Positions 1-7,341 of a stretch of DNA of 55,279 bases are shown here, in pieces. Under the pieces are notes generated by a model, which saw only the letters and a list, made by a program, of their open reading frames with translations, was not told the DNA's origin and did no database searches. Positions within the stretch are counted from its first letter, which is position 1. Every line of letters begins with the position of its first letter. Origin of the DNA: an uncultured Rhodospirillaceae bacterium (lineage in GTDB: Bacteria > Pseudomonadota > Alphaproteobacteria > Dongiales > Dongiaceae); NCBI GenBank assembly GCA_902826565.1, contig CADEFF010000022.1, forward strand, positions 1-55,279. Reading direction: 5' to 3'. The position numbers and the translations under genes are program-made.

Positions 1-2
1 TC

Positions 3-242
3 ATCATGCCCTATTGCTGGGACGGGCTCGACAACGCGACCCGCATCCAGGACACGGGCTATGGCGCGAAGCTGCCGCGCTATAGCTGGAGCGACGAAGA
101 ATTCGCCGCCACCATCTGGCGGCTGCTCGGCGACCCGGCCATGAAGAAACGGCTCGAGGAATGCAGCCGCTACATGCAGGCGGCGAAGGGACCGGAGAAG
201 GCGGCGCGGCTCATCGCCGAGGTCGCGGAAAGGGCTGGATGA
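3..242 (+). CDS. Glycosyltransferase, C-terminal fragment (5' truncated by window)
   Basis: The reading frame is open from the first base of the window and ends with TGA at 240-242, so only the last ~79 residues are visible. They resemble the acceptor-end tail of macrolide/UDP-glucuronosyl-type (GT1, GT-B fold) glycosyltransferases: a WDGLDNATRIQDTGYG stretch, where these enzymes contact the sugar-nucleotide, then a WSDEEF helix and a conserved helical tail ending ...AARLIAEVAERAG. The family moves a sugar from a nucleotide donor to a small hydrophobic acceptor. The internal ATG at position 6 is not the real start because the homologous region lies deep in the protein. The next gene begins 12 bases downstream with its ribosome site over this stop codon, so the two may be co-transcribed. 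Confidence 0.6.
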   Translation: MMPYCWDGLDNATRIQDTGYGAKLPRYSWSDEEFAATIWRLLGDPAMKKRLEECSRYMQAAKGPEKAARLIAEVAERAG

Positions 243-254
243 GGAAGCGGGGCC

Positions 255-704
255 GTGTGCCAGTTCAACTGGATTGACGTCCTTTCTGCATTACTCACCC
301 CAACAATTGCGCTGCTTGGTTCGTACATCGCATGGCAACAATGGCGCCTCTCTCGACGCAGGCTCACTCTTGATCTGTTTGAGAAACGATATGCGGTTTA
401 TTCGGCCACGCGAGACCTGATCGGAACCGTAGTTGCTCATGGCCGGGTTACTGACAGGGAAGCATACGAGTTCTTGCTAAAGACATCAGACAGCGAATTC
501 GTCTGTGGTGCCCAAGTTGCAGAGTATCTCAAGCGTCTTTTCGAAAAGGTGTGCGCCCTCCAAGCATTGTTTTCTGAGCTGGAGGCGCTGCCCGTTGGGC
601 AAGGACGCTCGGAAAATGTGCGACGACAACGTGAGATCAAGGACTTTATTACTTCTCAGCACGAGCAACTAAGATGTCTTTTCCAACCGCTGCTAACCCT
701 TTAG
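255..704 (+). CDS. Small single-pass membrane protein, function unknown
   Basis: A 149-residue protein starting at GTG, with a GAGGAAG ribosome site 7 bases upstream overlapping the previous stop. Residues ~7-28 form one hydrophobic segment, followed by a basic stretch (WQQWRLSRRR) and then a mostly helical soluble part with LFEKRYAVY near residue 41. That layout (one membrane helix, then xxDLFEKRYxVY) occurs in many short uncharacterised bacterial proteins. No catalytic motif is visible. Base composition is clearly lower in G+C than the neighbours (runs such as ttattacttctcagc), which suggests recent acquisition. It may be an accessory cargo gene. The product is not recognised and no function is assigned. 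Confidence 0.55.
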   Translation: MCQFNWIDVLSALLTPTIALLGSYIAWQQWRLSRRRLTLDLFEKRYAVYSATRDLIGTVVAHGRVTDREAYEFLLKTSDSEFVCGAQVAEYLKRLFEKVCALQALFSELEALPVGQGRSENVRRQREIKDFITSQHEQLRCLFQPLLTL

Positions 705-791
705 GATTGCCTGGTCCCGAGATCGCAGGCGTCCGTTGACTTAGCAGTAACGCGACGCACATTCCGCGCATCGTGCACTAATCGACAGAGC

Positions 792-1457
792 CTAGAAACC
801 TCTGGCGAGGGCGATGTCGAAGGTGCCGCGGCGCAAAGCGCCGTCCTGTTTCAAGTCGATCGCGAGCGTCTGCTTGTGGCCGGCCCAGGGGTCGGTCGCG
901 AGGAAGGGATCGTCCTTGAAATAGAGCTGCGTCGTGAGCGGCACATGCACCGATTCCATCACCCGGAAATGGATATGCGCCGGTCGCGTCAGCCCCGCAT
1001 ATTTCTCGAGACCTGCCAGACCCGGCGGGATCGGATAACGGCCCGGCATGATCGTGTCGATCTGATACTGCCCTTTCTCGTCCGTGTACATCACCCCGCG
1101 CAGGTGGAAGCTCATGGTCTCGGTGAAGTTGCCGGGCGTGCTCGTGTCGTAGACGCCGCCGCTGTTCGCTTGCCACACCTCGATGAAGGCGTTCGGAAGC
1201 GCGGTCTTGCAATCGGCGCTGAATACCGTGCCGGAGATGGTGAGCCTTTCGCCGGGCTCGTCGGGACCGGCGAGCTTTGTCTGGAAGGGCGCACCGACCC
1301 GGTAGAACGGACCGATGATGTCGGCCTCGGTGATTCGGCATTCCTGCGCCACCGCCGGGACGGCGCTGCCGACGAGCGCACCGCCGATGAGGGCCGCGCT
1401 CTCGCATAGAAAATGTCGCCGCGGCAGGTCGGCTGTGATGAGCGAACCCTCATTCAT
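792..1457 (-). CDS. Intradiol ring-cleavage dioxygenase, exported form
   Basis: A 221-residue member of the catechol 1,2-/protocatechuate 3,4-dioxygenase family, which opens aromatic diols between the two hydroxyls using non-haem Fe(III). The expected ligands are visible: Tyr103 (GVYD), Tyr141 (MPGRYPIPPG), His161 and His163 (RPAHIHF), and the family signature LRGVMYTDEKGQYQIDTIMP lies at 119-138. The N-terminus (LPRRHFLCESAALIGGALVG) has a twin-arginine look followed by AVAQ, so the enzyme is probably exported. ATG 1457 was chosen over upstream ATGs because AGGGGGA precedes it. It is shorter than classical CatA (~300 residues) and resembles the small periplasmic group. No other aromatic pathway gene is adjacent, so the substrate is unknown. 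It is divergent from the cupin gene at 1580. Confidence 0.85.
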   Translation of the reverse strand: MNEGSLITADLPRRHFLCESAALIGGALVGSAVPAVAQECRITEADIIGPFYRVGAPFQTKLAGPDEPGERLTISGTVFSADCKTALPNAFIEVWQANSGGVYDTSTPGNFTETMSFHLRGVMYTDEKGQYQIDTIMPGRYPIPPGLAGLEKYAGLTRPAHIHFRVMESVHVPLTTQLYFKDDPFLATDPWAGHKQTLAIDLKQDGALRRGTFDIALARGF

Positions 1458-1471
1458 CCTGTCCCCCTTTG

Positions 1472-1535
1472 GAGACCTCGCAAGGTCTCTCCGGCTGCCC
1501 GAGCAAGTCGAGATCATGTAGCATGCCATTCATGC
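1472..1535. promoter_or_regulatory. Two dyads in the dioxygenase/cupin divergent region
   Basis: The 122-bp gap between divergent starts 1457 and 1580 has two perfect inverted repeats: GAGACCT-CGCA-AGGTCTC (1472-1489) and GCATG-CCATT-CATGC (1521-1535). The first sits just upstream of the dioxygenase ribosome site. Either could be an operator or a 5'-leader hairpin. Only the symmetry is seen; no regulator is identified. Confidence 0.4.
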
Positions 1536-1579
1536 GGGCAATCTCGCGCCTCGAATCTTAACTCGTTTATAGGAACGAC

Positions 1580-2317
1580 ATGCAATCCCATTCGAGCTCC
1601 TCTGCGCCCCATATCCCGAACGCCACGAGCGAGGAGGATCTCGTCGATTGGGGGCTTCAGCCGGACGCCATCGAGGGCCAGTCGCGCTCCTCGGGCCGGC
1701 TGCTGTTCAAGCGCGAGGAGGGCGGCGAGCGGGTGGTGGAGAGCGGGCTCTGGGTCTGCACGCCGGGCTCCTGGCGGCTTTCCATCCCGGGCGACGAGCT
1801 CTGCTATTTCCTCGCGGGCCGCGCCACCTATACGGAGCACAATGGCGAGACGATCGAGGTCTCGGCCGGCACGGTCGTGCATTTCCCCTCGGGCTGGACC
1901 GGCCGCTGCGACGTGCATGAGCGGATGCGCAACAGCTACATGCTGGCGCTCGGCCCGACCGCGATCGATCGCGGCGCCTCGCCGGTCATGCGCGGGCCGC
2001 TCACCATCGGTTCGCTGGTCGATTGGGGCGCCGTGCCGACCATGATCGAGGGCAAGTCGATGACGTCGGGGCGGCTGCTGCATAAGGGGCCCGGCGGGCG
2101 CAGCGAGACGGGCGTCTGGGTCTGCACGCCCGGCCACTGGAACTGCCACGTCACCAGCGACGAGTACTGCCATTTCATTGCCGGGCGCTGCACCTACACC
2201 CACGAATCCGGCGAGGTGATCGAGATCAGGCCCGACACGCTCGCCTTCTTCCCGAAGGACTGGAAGGGTACCTGCCGCATCCATGAGACGGTGCGGAAGG
2301 TCTATATGATCCGGTAG
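1580..2317 (+). CDS. Double cupin-domain protein (internal duplication)
   Basis: A 245-residue protein made of two copies of one cupin_3/DUF861-like unit. Copy 1 (~residues 19-120) has DLVDWGLQPDAIEGQS, LWVCTPGSWRL, YFLAGRATYT and VVHFPSGWTGRCDVHE. Copy 2 (~145-245) repeats SLVDWGAVPTMIEGKS, VWVCTPGHWNC, HFIAGRCTYT and LAFFPKDWKGTCRIHE. The relatives are small beta-barrels such as ureidoglycine aminohydrolase-type and EutQ-like cupins. The metal ligands are not clear, as the usual GxHxH motif is absent from both copies. It is divergent from the intradiol dioxygenase, which hints at an aromatic or small-acid pathway, but that is inference. The fold is likely and the reaction unknown. Confidence 0.75.
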   Translation: MQSHSSSSAPHIPNATSEEDLVDWGLQPDAIEGQSRSSGRLLFKREEGGERVVESGLWVCTPGSWRLSIPGDELCYFLAGRATYTEHNGETIEVSAGTVVHFPSGWTGRCDVHERMRNSYMLALGPTAIDRGASPVMRGPLTIGSLVDWGAVPTMIEGKSMTSGRLLHKGPGGRSETGVWVCTPGHWNCHVTSDEYCHFIAGRCTYTHESGEVIEIRPDTLAFFPKDWKGTCRIHETVRKVYMIR

Positions 2318-2979
2318 GCGCCGGGGCTCGCGGGCGAGTTATCCACCGATTCTACGCAGGCGATCGCGTCATCCTTGCACCGGCGCGAATGGCGCAATCC
2401 GCCCTGTGGATCGCGGTGCGGCGATCAGGCGTGCGGCTCTGCGGCCGACCGGATTTCCGCAGGGCGGATTCTACCTGCGGCGTCCGTGAGATCATCGTGA
2501 TGTCGAAACGCCGTCGCGTCGTCATCATTGATTCGGCGCACGAATGGAGTCAGAGTTTTCGGGTCCGATCAGCGCCGCTTCCGAGCGTGCTGCGGTCGGT
2601 GAGCGCAACGAGAGCAGGAGGATGCAGCAGCATGGAGCCACCGGGCATAGAAACCGGCCCCGCCATGATGCGGGGCCACGATCCTGCGGCAGCCGTTCCC
2701 GGGAACGTCTAAGCCGGATCGCCGAAAACTCGTGAGCTACCGGCCCGTCGGCTTCGTCCGACGGGCATCCAAGGTCCTACAAGACCGATGCGCCGATCTG
2801 AAGATCGGTAAAGACCCCGCCCGCCGGACATCCGCCGCGGCGGGGTCGCGCATTTCTGAAGGTCGGGAACCTTCGGCCGTCGATCGAGGTCGCAACCATG
2901 TCGTCAGCGGAGAGTACCGTCGAAGCTGCGATCCATGCGCTCCATGCGGGCGCTGCCGGGTAGCGGCGATCCCGCGACG
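2318..2979. other. Gene-free stretch rich in perfect hairpins
   Basis: No open frame in these 662 bases looks like a protein. Instead there is a run of perfect inverted repeats: GGCCCCGC/GCGGGGCC (2656-2677, 6-nt loop), the 14-bp palindrome at 2694-2707, GCCCGTCGG/CCGACGGGC (2743-2766, 6-nt loop), CCGATC-TGAA-GATCGG (2793-2808), GACCCCGCC/GGCGGGGTC (2813-2847, with an inner CCGCCGCGGCGG palindrome) and GAAGGT/ACCTTC (2858-2874). None is followed by a T-run. The stretch lies between the cupin gene (plus strand) and the 3' end of the acyl-CoA dehydrogenase (minus strand), so bidirectional termination, a structured RNA or degraded repeats are all possible. Confidence 0.6.
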
Positions 2980-4764
2980 TCAGAAGATCGCCGGCTCCAT
3001 CGCGCCGAGCGCGCCCTTGCCGGCCATGATGGCGGCGAAGGACGCGGCATGCTCGGGCAGCAGCCGCTCCATGAAGAAGCGCGCCGTGGCGAGCTTCGCC
3101 TTGTAGAAGCCGGTATTGTCGCCCGCCTCCTTCGCGAGCGCGACCTCCGCCATGCGCGCCCAGAGATAGGCGAAGGCGGTGAAGCCGAAGAGCTTCAGAT
3201 AGTCGGGCGCCACCGCGGCGCCGGCTTCCGGATCCTTGAGCCCGAGTTCGGCGACGAAGGCCGTGGTCTGCTGCAGCCGCGCGAACACCTTGGCGAGCGG
3301 CAGGGCGAATTCCGCCATCTCGGGCTTCGCCGAGGCCGCCTCGACACAGTCGCCGACCGGATGGAAGAACTGCCGCAGCAGCCGTCCGGTATGGAGACCG
3401 AGCTTGCGCCCGACGAGATCGAGCGCCTGGGTGCCGTTGGTGCCTTCGTCGCTCTCCGTGATGCGCGCGCCGCGCGCGAGCTGCTCCATGCCGTTGTCGC
3501 GGATATAGCCATGGCCGCCCCAGACCTGGACCCCGAGATTGGCGGCCTCGTGGCCGATGTCGGTCAGCACGGACTTCACGATCGGCGTCATCAGCGCGAC
3601 CAGATCGTCGGCCGCCTGGCGCATCCCGGCGTCGGGATGCTTCTCGGCGATGTCGAGCTCGCGCCCGATCCAAAGCGCGAGCGCGCGGCCGGCCTCGGTC
3701 CGGGCGCGGATCGTCGCCAGCATCCGCCGGATGTCGGCATGGACGATGATCGGATCGGCCGGCTGGTCCGGCGCCGCGACGCCGGCCGGCGAGCGTCCCT
3801 GAAGCCGCGTGCGCGCATAGTCCCGCGCGCCCTGATAGGCGGCCTCGGCGACGCCGAGCCCCTGCACCCCGACCGCGAGCCGCGCGGCGTTCATCATGGT
3901 GAACATCGCGGACATGCCCTTGTGCGGGTGTCCGACCAGCCAGCCGGTGGCGCCGTCGAAGGCGAGCTGGCAGGTCGGCGAGGCGTGGATGCCCATCTTC
4001 TTCTCGAGCGCGATGCAGGTGACGCCGTTGCGCGCGCCGAGGTTGCCGTCGGCCTCGAGCAGGATCTTCGGCACGAGGAAGAGGCTGATGCCGCGCGTGC
4101 CGGCCGGCGCATCGGGCAGCCGCGCCAGCACGAGATGCAGGATGTTCGGCGTCAGATCGTGCTCGCCGGCCGAGATGAAGATCTTGCCGCCGGTGATCCT
4201 GTAGCTGCCGTCGGGCTGCGGCTCGGCGCGCGTGCGGACGAGGCCGAGATCCGTCCCGCATTGCGGCTCGGTCAGGCACATGGTGCCGGCCCATTCGCCG
4301 GAGACGAGCTTCGGCAGATAGATCCGCTTCTGCTCCTCCGTGCCGTGCAGCAGAAGCGCATTGTAGGCGCCGATCGAAAGGCCGGGGAACATGCCGAAGG
4401 AGAGGTTGGCCGAGCAGATCATCTCCTCGACCGCGATATGGAGCATTTTCGGCAGGCCCTGCCCGCCATGCGCGGGGTCGCAGGGCAGCGAGGTCCAGCC
4501 GCCTTCGATGAACTTGGCATAGGCTTCCTTGAAGCCCTTCGGCGTCGTCACCGCGCCGTTCGCCAGCACCGAGCCTTCCTCGTCGCCGCTGCGATTCAAA
4601 GGCTGCAGCTCCTTCTCGACGAACGCCCCGGCCGCCTCCAGCACGGTCGCCATCAGCTCGGGCGTCGCCTCGCCATAGCCGGGGAGCGCCTGGATCGCGC
4701 CGGCATCGAGCAGCTCCTCGAGCAGGAAGCGGAAGTCGCGGAGCGGAGCCTTGTAGTCGGGCAT
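2980..4764 (-). CDS. Acyl-CoA dehydrogenase (DmdC-like, ~600-residue class)
   Basis: A 594-residue FAD flavoprotein that introduces the alpha-beta double bond in acyl-CoA. The N-terminus MPDYKAPLRDFRFLLEEL is typical of the long class that includes 3-methylmercaptopropionyl-CoA dehydrogenase. The flavin/substrate signature CLTEPQCGTDLG is at 163-174, the middle beta domain follows, and the C-terminal helical domain carries GYIRDNGMEQLARGARI and a TESDEGTNGTQALDL segment near the active site. ATG 4764 was chosen because AAAGGAA precedes it and the family starts MPxYxAP; an ATG 24 bases upstream is less likely. It lies downstream of the FadN-like gene on the same strand, separated by a palindromic repeat array. 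Substrate chain length is not predictable, so DMSP metabolism should not be assumed. Confidence 0.88.
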   Translation of the reverse strand: MPDYKAPLRDFRFLLEELLDAGAIQALPGYGEATPELMATVLEAAGAFVEKELQPLNRSGDEEGSVLANGAVTTPKGFKEAYAKFIEGGWTSLPCDPAHGGQGLPKMLHIAVEEMICSANLSFGMFPGLSIGAYNALLLHGTEEQKRIYLPKLVSGEWAGTMCLTEPQCGTDLGLVRTRAEPQPDGSYRITGGKIFISAGEHDLTPNILHLVLARLPDAPAGTRGISLFLVPKILLEADGNLGARNGVTCIALEKKMGIHASPTCQLAFDGATGWLVGHPHKGMSAMFTMMNAARLAVGVQGLGVAEAAYQGARDYARTRLQGRSPAGVAAPDQPADPIIVHADIRRMLATIRARTEAGRALALWIGRELDIAEKHPDAGMRQAADDLVALMTPIVKSVLTDIGHEAANLGVQVWGGHGYIRDNGMEQLARGARITESDEGTNGTQALDLVGRKLGLHTGRLLRQFFHPVGDCVEAASAKPEMAEFALPLAKVFARLQQTTAFVAELGLKDPEAGAAVAPDYLKLFGFTAFAYLWARMAEVALAKEAGDNTGFYKAKLATARFFMERLLPEHAASFAAIMAGKGALGAMEPAIF

Positions 4765-4783
4765 GGGCCGTTCCTTTCGCGGG

Positions 4784-4965
4784 CTCATCCTTCGGCAGGC
4801 TCGGGATGAGGAGTCGTTTCGGTCGCTCGCCTCATCCGTCGACAGGCTCGGGACGAGGGGTCGTTTCGGGCCGCCGCCGCGGCCTCATCCTGGGGCTGTC
4901 GAAGGATGAGGATCGTTATTCGCCTTCGAACCGTTTCCTCATGCCGGGCCTGTCGAGGCATCAGG
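4784..4965. repeat. Four copies of an intergenic palindromic element
   Basis: Four related units fill the gap between the FadN-like and acyl-CoA dehydrogenase genes: 4784-4810 (CTCATCC/GGATGAG arms), 4831-4858 (one arm mismatch), 4883-4911 (CCTCATCC/GGATGAGG) and 4937-4965 (one mismatch). Units A and B are each followed by gtcgtttcgg, so part of the array is a direct repeat of about 45 bp. The shape resembles the small mobile palindromes common in high-GC alphaproteobacterial intergenic DNA. Each can fold as an RNA hairpin in the fad transcript. Confidence 0.75.
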
Positions 4966-4983
4966 GCTGCGCGATGGCGGGTC

Positions 4984-7341
4984 TCAGTTTCGCAAGGGCT
5001 TGCCAGTCTCCAGCATATGTTCCATGCGCGCGAGCGTCGCCGGCGTCCTGATGAGCGCCATGAAGGCCTCGCGCGCGAGTTTCCTGAGCGTGTCCTCGTC
5101 GGTCACGAGGGTCGGATCGGCCGAGGCGCCGCCGGTGACGACCCCGGCGAGCGCCATGCCGACCGTGCGGTCATGCGGCGTCGCGCGGCCGGCCAGCACG
5201 AAATTGTCGATGACGAGCTTGAGCGCCGTGCGGCCGCCGGGCCCCGGCAGGCGGAATTCCGCCGGCACCGGCGGCTGATAGCCCTCGGCCAGCGCAAGCG
5301 CGCGCGCCTTCGCCGCCGCCAGCAGCCGTTCCCGGTTCATCACGATCCCGTCGCGCGCCCGGAGATAGCCGAGCGCCTGTGCCTCGGCCGCCGAGCGCGA
5401 CACCTTGGCGAGCGACACGGTCTCGAAGACCCGCGCGACGTTGGGCACCGGCCCCTTGGGCGCGCCCGGCTCGCTCTGATAGCGCTGCAGCAGCTCCTGC
5501 ACCCCGCCCCAGCCGGGCACCAGCCCGACGCCGACCTCCACCAGCCCCATATAGGTCTCGGCATGGGCCTCGATCGCGCTGCAATGGAGCAGCACCTCGC
5601 AGCCGCCGCCGAGCGCCATGCCGGCCGGCGCGCCGACGGTCGGAAAAGGCGCATATTTCAGCTTCTTGAAGGTGGCGAGGCCTTCGTCGACCAGCCCCTC
5701 GATCATCGGCCACATGCCGATATTCGCGGCGAAAAGCGCGAGGCCGATATTGGCGCCGACCGAAAACTGCTCCGCCTCGTTGTAGATGACGAGCGCCTTG
5801 CCGCGCTTCGGCACGATGTCGAGCGCCTGGCGCAACAGCGACAGCGTCTCGGCGTCGAGCGCGTTCATCTTGCTGGTGAACTCGAAGCAGAGCACGCCGT
5901 CGCCGATGTCCCAGAGCGCGGCGGAGCCGTTCTTCGCGACGGGCTCGCCGGCGCGCTTCACATCCTCCAGCAGGATCACGCCGGCCGGATGCTCGACCGG
6001 CCGGTAGCGGCCATCGGTCGCGAGATAGTGGAGCCTGCCGCCTTCGGTCTTGTAGAAGCCGCCGGCCTTCGCCGCCGCGACGAGGAGCGGCGGCACCTTG
6101 CGGCCTTCGGCCGCGAGCCTTTCGGCGAACCAGGCGGCGCCCATCCGGTCGATCAGCTCGAACGGGCCCCATTTCCAGGCATAGCCCTGCCGCATGGCGC
6201 GATCGACCGCGGTGATGTCGTCGGCGATCTCCGGCACCAGGCCCGCCGTATAGGCGAGAAGCTGGGAGAGCACCCGCCAGGCGTATCGACCGCCCTTGTC
6301 CGGATGCTCGACCACGGCGCGCAAGCCCGTCCTGCCGGCATCGACGCTGTCGAGCCGCGGCTCCTGCTTCGGCGCGTAATTGCCGGTCTTGAGGTCGATC
6401 GCCTCGAGGCTGCGGCTGCCGTCGGCACCCTTCGTCATGCGATAGAAGCCACCCTTGCCCTTCCGGCCGGTATAGCCCTCCGCGATCATCTTCTGCAGCA
6501 GCGGGAATGCGCGCCGGATGCGCTGATAGTCGTCGTCGGGCGGGAGCGCCGCCGAGAGCGCCGCATCGACATGCGGCTGCAGATCGATGCCGGTGAGATC
6601 GAGCAGCCCGAACACCCCGGTCTTCGGGATGCCGACCGGCTTGCCCATGACCGCATCCGCCTCCTCGATCGAGAGGCCGAGATCGACCGCCTCCAGCACG
6701 GCGCATTGCATCCAGTAGACGCCGATGCGGTTCGCGATGAAGCCGGGCGTGTCCTTGCAGCGCACCACGCCCTTGCCGAGGCCGCGGTCGGCGAACGCCT
6801 CGAGCCGCGCCACGGCGTCCGGCCGCGTCTCCGGGCCGGCCACCACCTCGAGCAGCCGCATGTAGCGCGGCGGATTGAAAAAATGGGTGATCATGAAATC
6901 GCGCGCGAACCCGTTCCCGATGCCTTCGGTCAAATGCGCAAGCGGGATGGTCGAGGTGTTGGAGGAGACGATCGAGCCCTTCTGCCGCTTGCCCTCGAGC
7001 CGGCGATAGAGGCTGCGCTTCACCTCGAGGTTCTCGAGCACCGCCTCGAGGATCCAGTCGGCGTCGGCGAGCTTGTCGAGATCGTCCTCGATATTGCCGG
7101 GCGTGATGAGCGCCGCGTTCTCCGGCCGCATCAGCGGCGCGGGCTCGGTCTTGAGCAGCCGCTCGACGGCGCCGCGGGCGAGCAGGCTGCGGTCGTTCGG
7201 CTCCTTCCCGGCCGCGTCCTTCGGCACGATGTCGAGCAGCAGCACCGGCACGCCCGCATTGGCGATCTGCGCGGCGATGCCGCTCCCCATCACCCCGGCG
7301 CCGATGACCGCCGCCTTGCGGATCGGCAGAGCCTCGCTCAT
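4984..7341 (-). CDS. Bifunctional 3-hydroxyacyl-CoA dehydrogenase / enoyl-CoA hydratase (FadN-like)
   Basis: A 785-residue beta-oxidation enzyme. An N-terminal Rossmann domain (KAAVIGAGVMGSGIAAQIAN, residues 9-28) binds NAD. A 3-hydroxyacyl-CoA dehydrogenase C-domain follows, with FMITHFFNPP and DTPGFIANRIG. An enoyl-CoA hydratase/crotonase domain comes last (~510-700), with the oxyanion region GAPAGMALGGGCE and YMGLVEVGVGLVPGWGG. This order (dehydrogenase first, hydratase last) matches FadN/FadB-type proteins of ~780 residues and is opposite to E. coli FadB. Its ATG overlaps the thiolase stop by 4 bases (ATGA), so the two are translationally coupled. It would hydrate enoyl-CoA and oxidise the product for the thiolase. 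All core motifs are intact. Confidence 0.92.
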   Translation of the reverse strand: MSEALPIRKAAVIGAGVMGSGIAAQIANAGVPVLLLDIVPKDAAGKEPNDRSLLARGAVERLLKTEPAPLMRPENAALITPGNIEDDLDKLADADWILEAVLENLEVKRSLYRRLEGKRQKGSIVSSNTSTIPLAHLTEGIGNGFARDFMITHFFNPPRYMRLLEVVAGPETRPDAVARLEAFADRGLGKGVVRCKDTPGFIANRIGVYWMQCAVLEAVDLGLSIEEADAVMGKPVGIPKTGVFGLLDLTGIDLQPHVDAALSAALPPDDDYQRIRRAFPLLQKMIAEGYTGRKGKGGFYRMTKGADGSRSLEAIDLKTGNYAPKQEPRLDSVDAGRTGLRAVVEHPDKGGRYAWRVLSQLLAYTAGLVPEIADDITAVDRAMRQGYAWKWGPFELIDRMGAAWFAERLAAEGRKVPPLLVAAAKAGGFYKTEGGRLHYLATDGRYRPVEHPAGVILLEDVKRAGEPVAKNGSAALWDIGDGVLCFEFTSKMNALDAETLSLLRQALDIVPKRGKALVIYNEAEQFSVGANIGLALFAANIGMWPMIEGLVDEGLATFKKLKYAPFPTVGAPAGMALGGGCEVLLHCSAIEAHAETYMGLVEVGVGLVPGWGGVQELLQRYQSEPGAPKGPVPNVARVFETVSLAKVSRSAAEAQALGYLRARDGIVMNRERLLAAAKARALALAEGYQPPVPAEFRLPGPGGRTALKLVIDNFVLAGRATPHDRTVGMALAGVVTGGASADPTLVTDEDTLRKLAREAFMALIRTPATLARMEHMLETGKPLRN

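Noticed and set aside
2389-2735. Two short open frames in the 2318-2979 gap
   Set aside because: No ribosome site, no domain and no amphipathic or membrane pattern, and they cross perfect hairpins.
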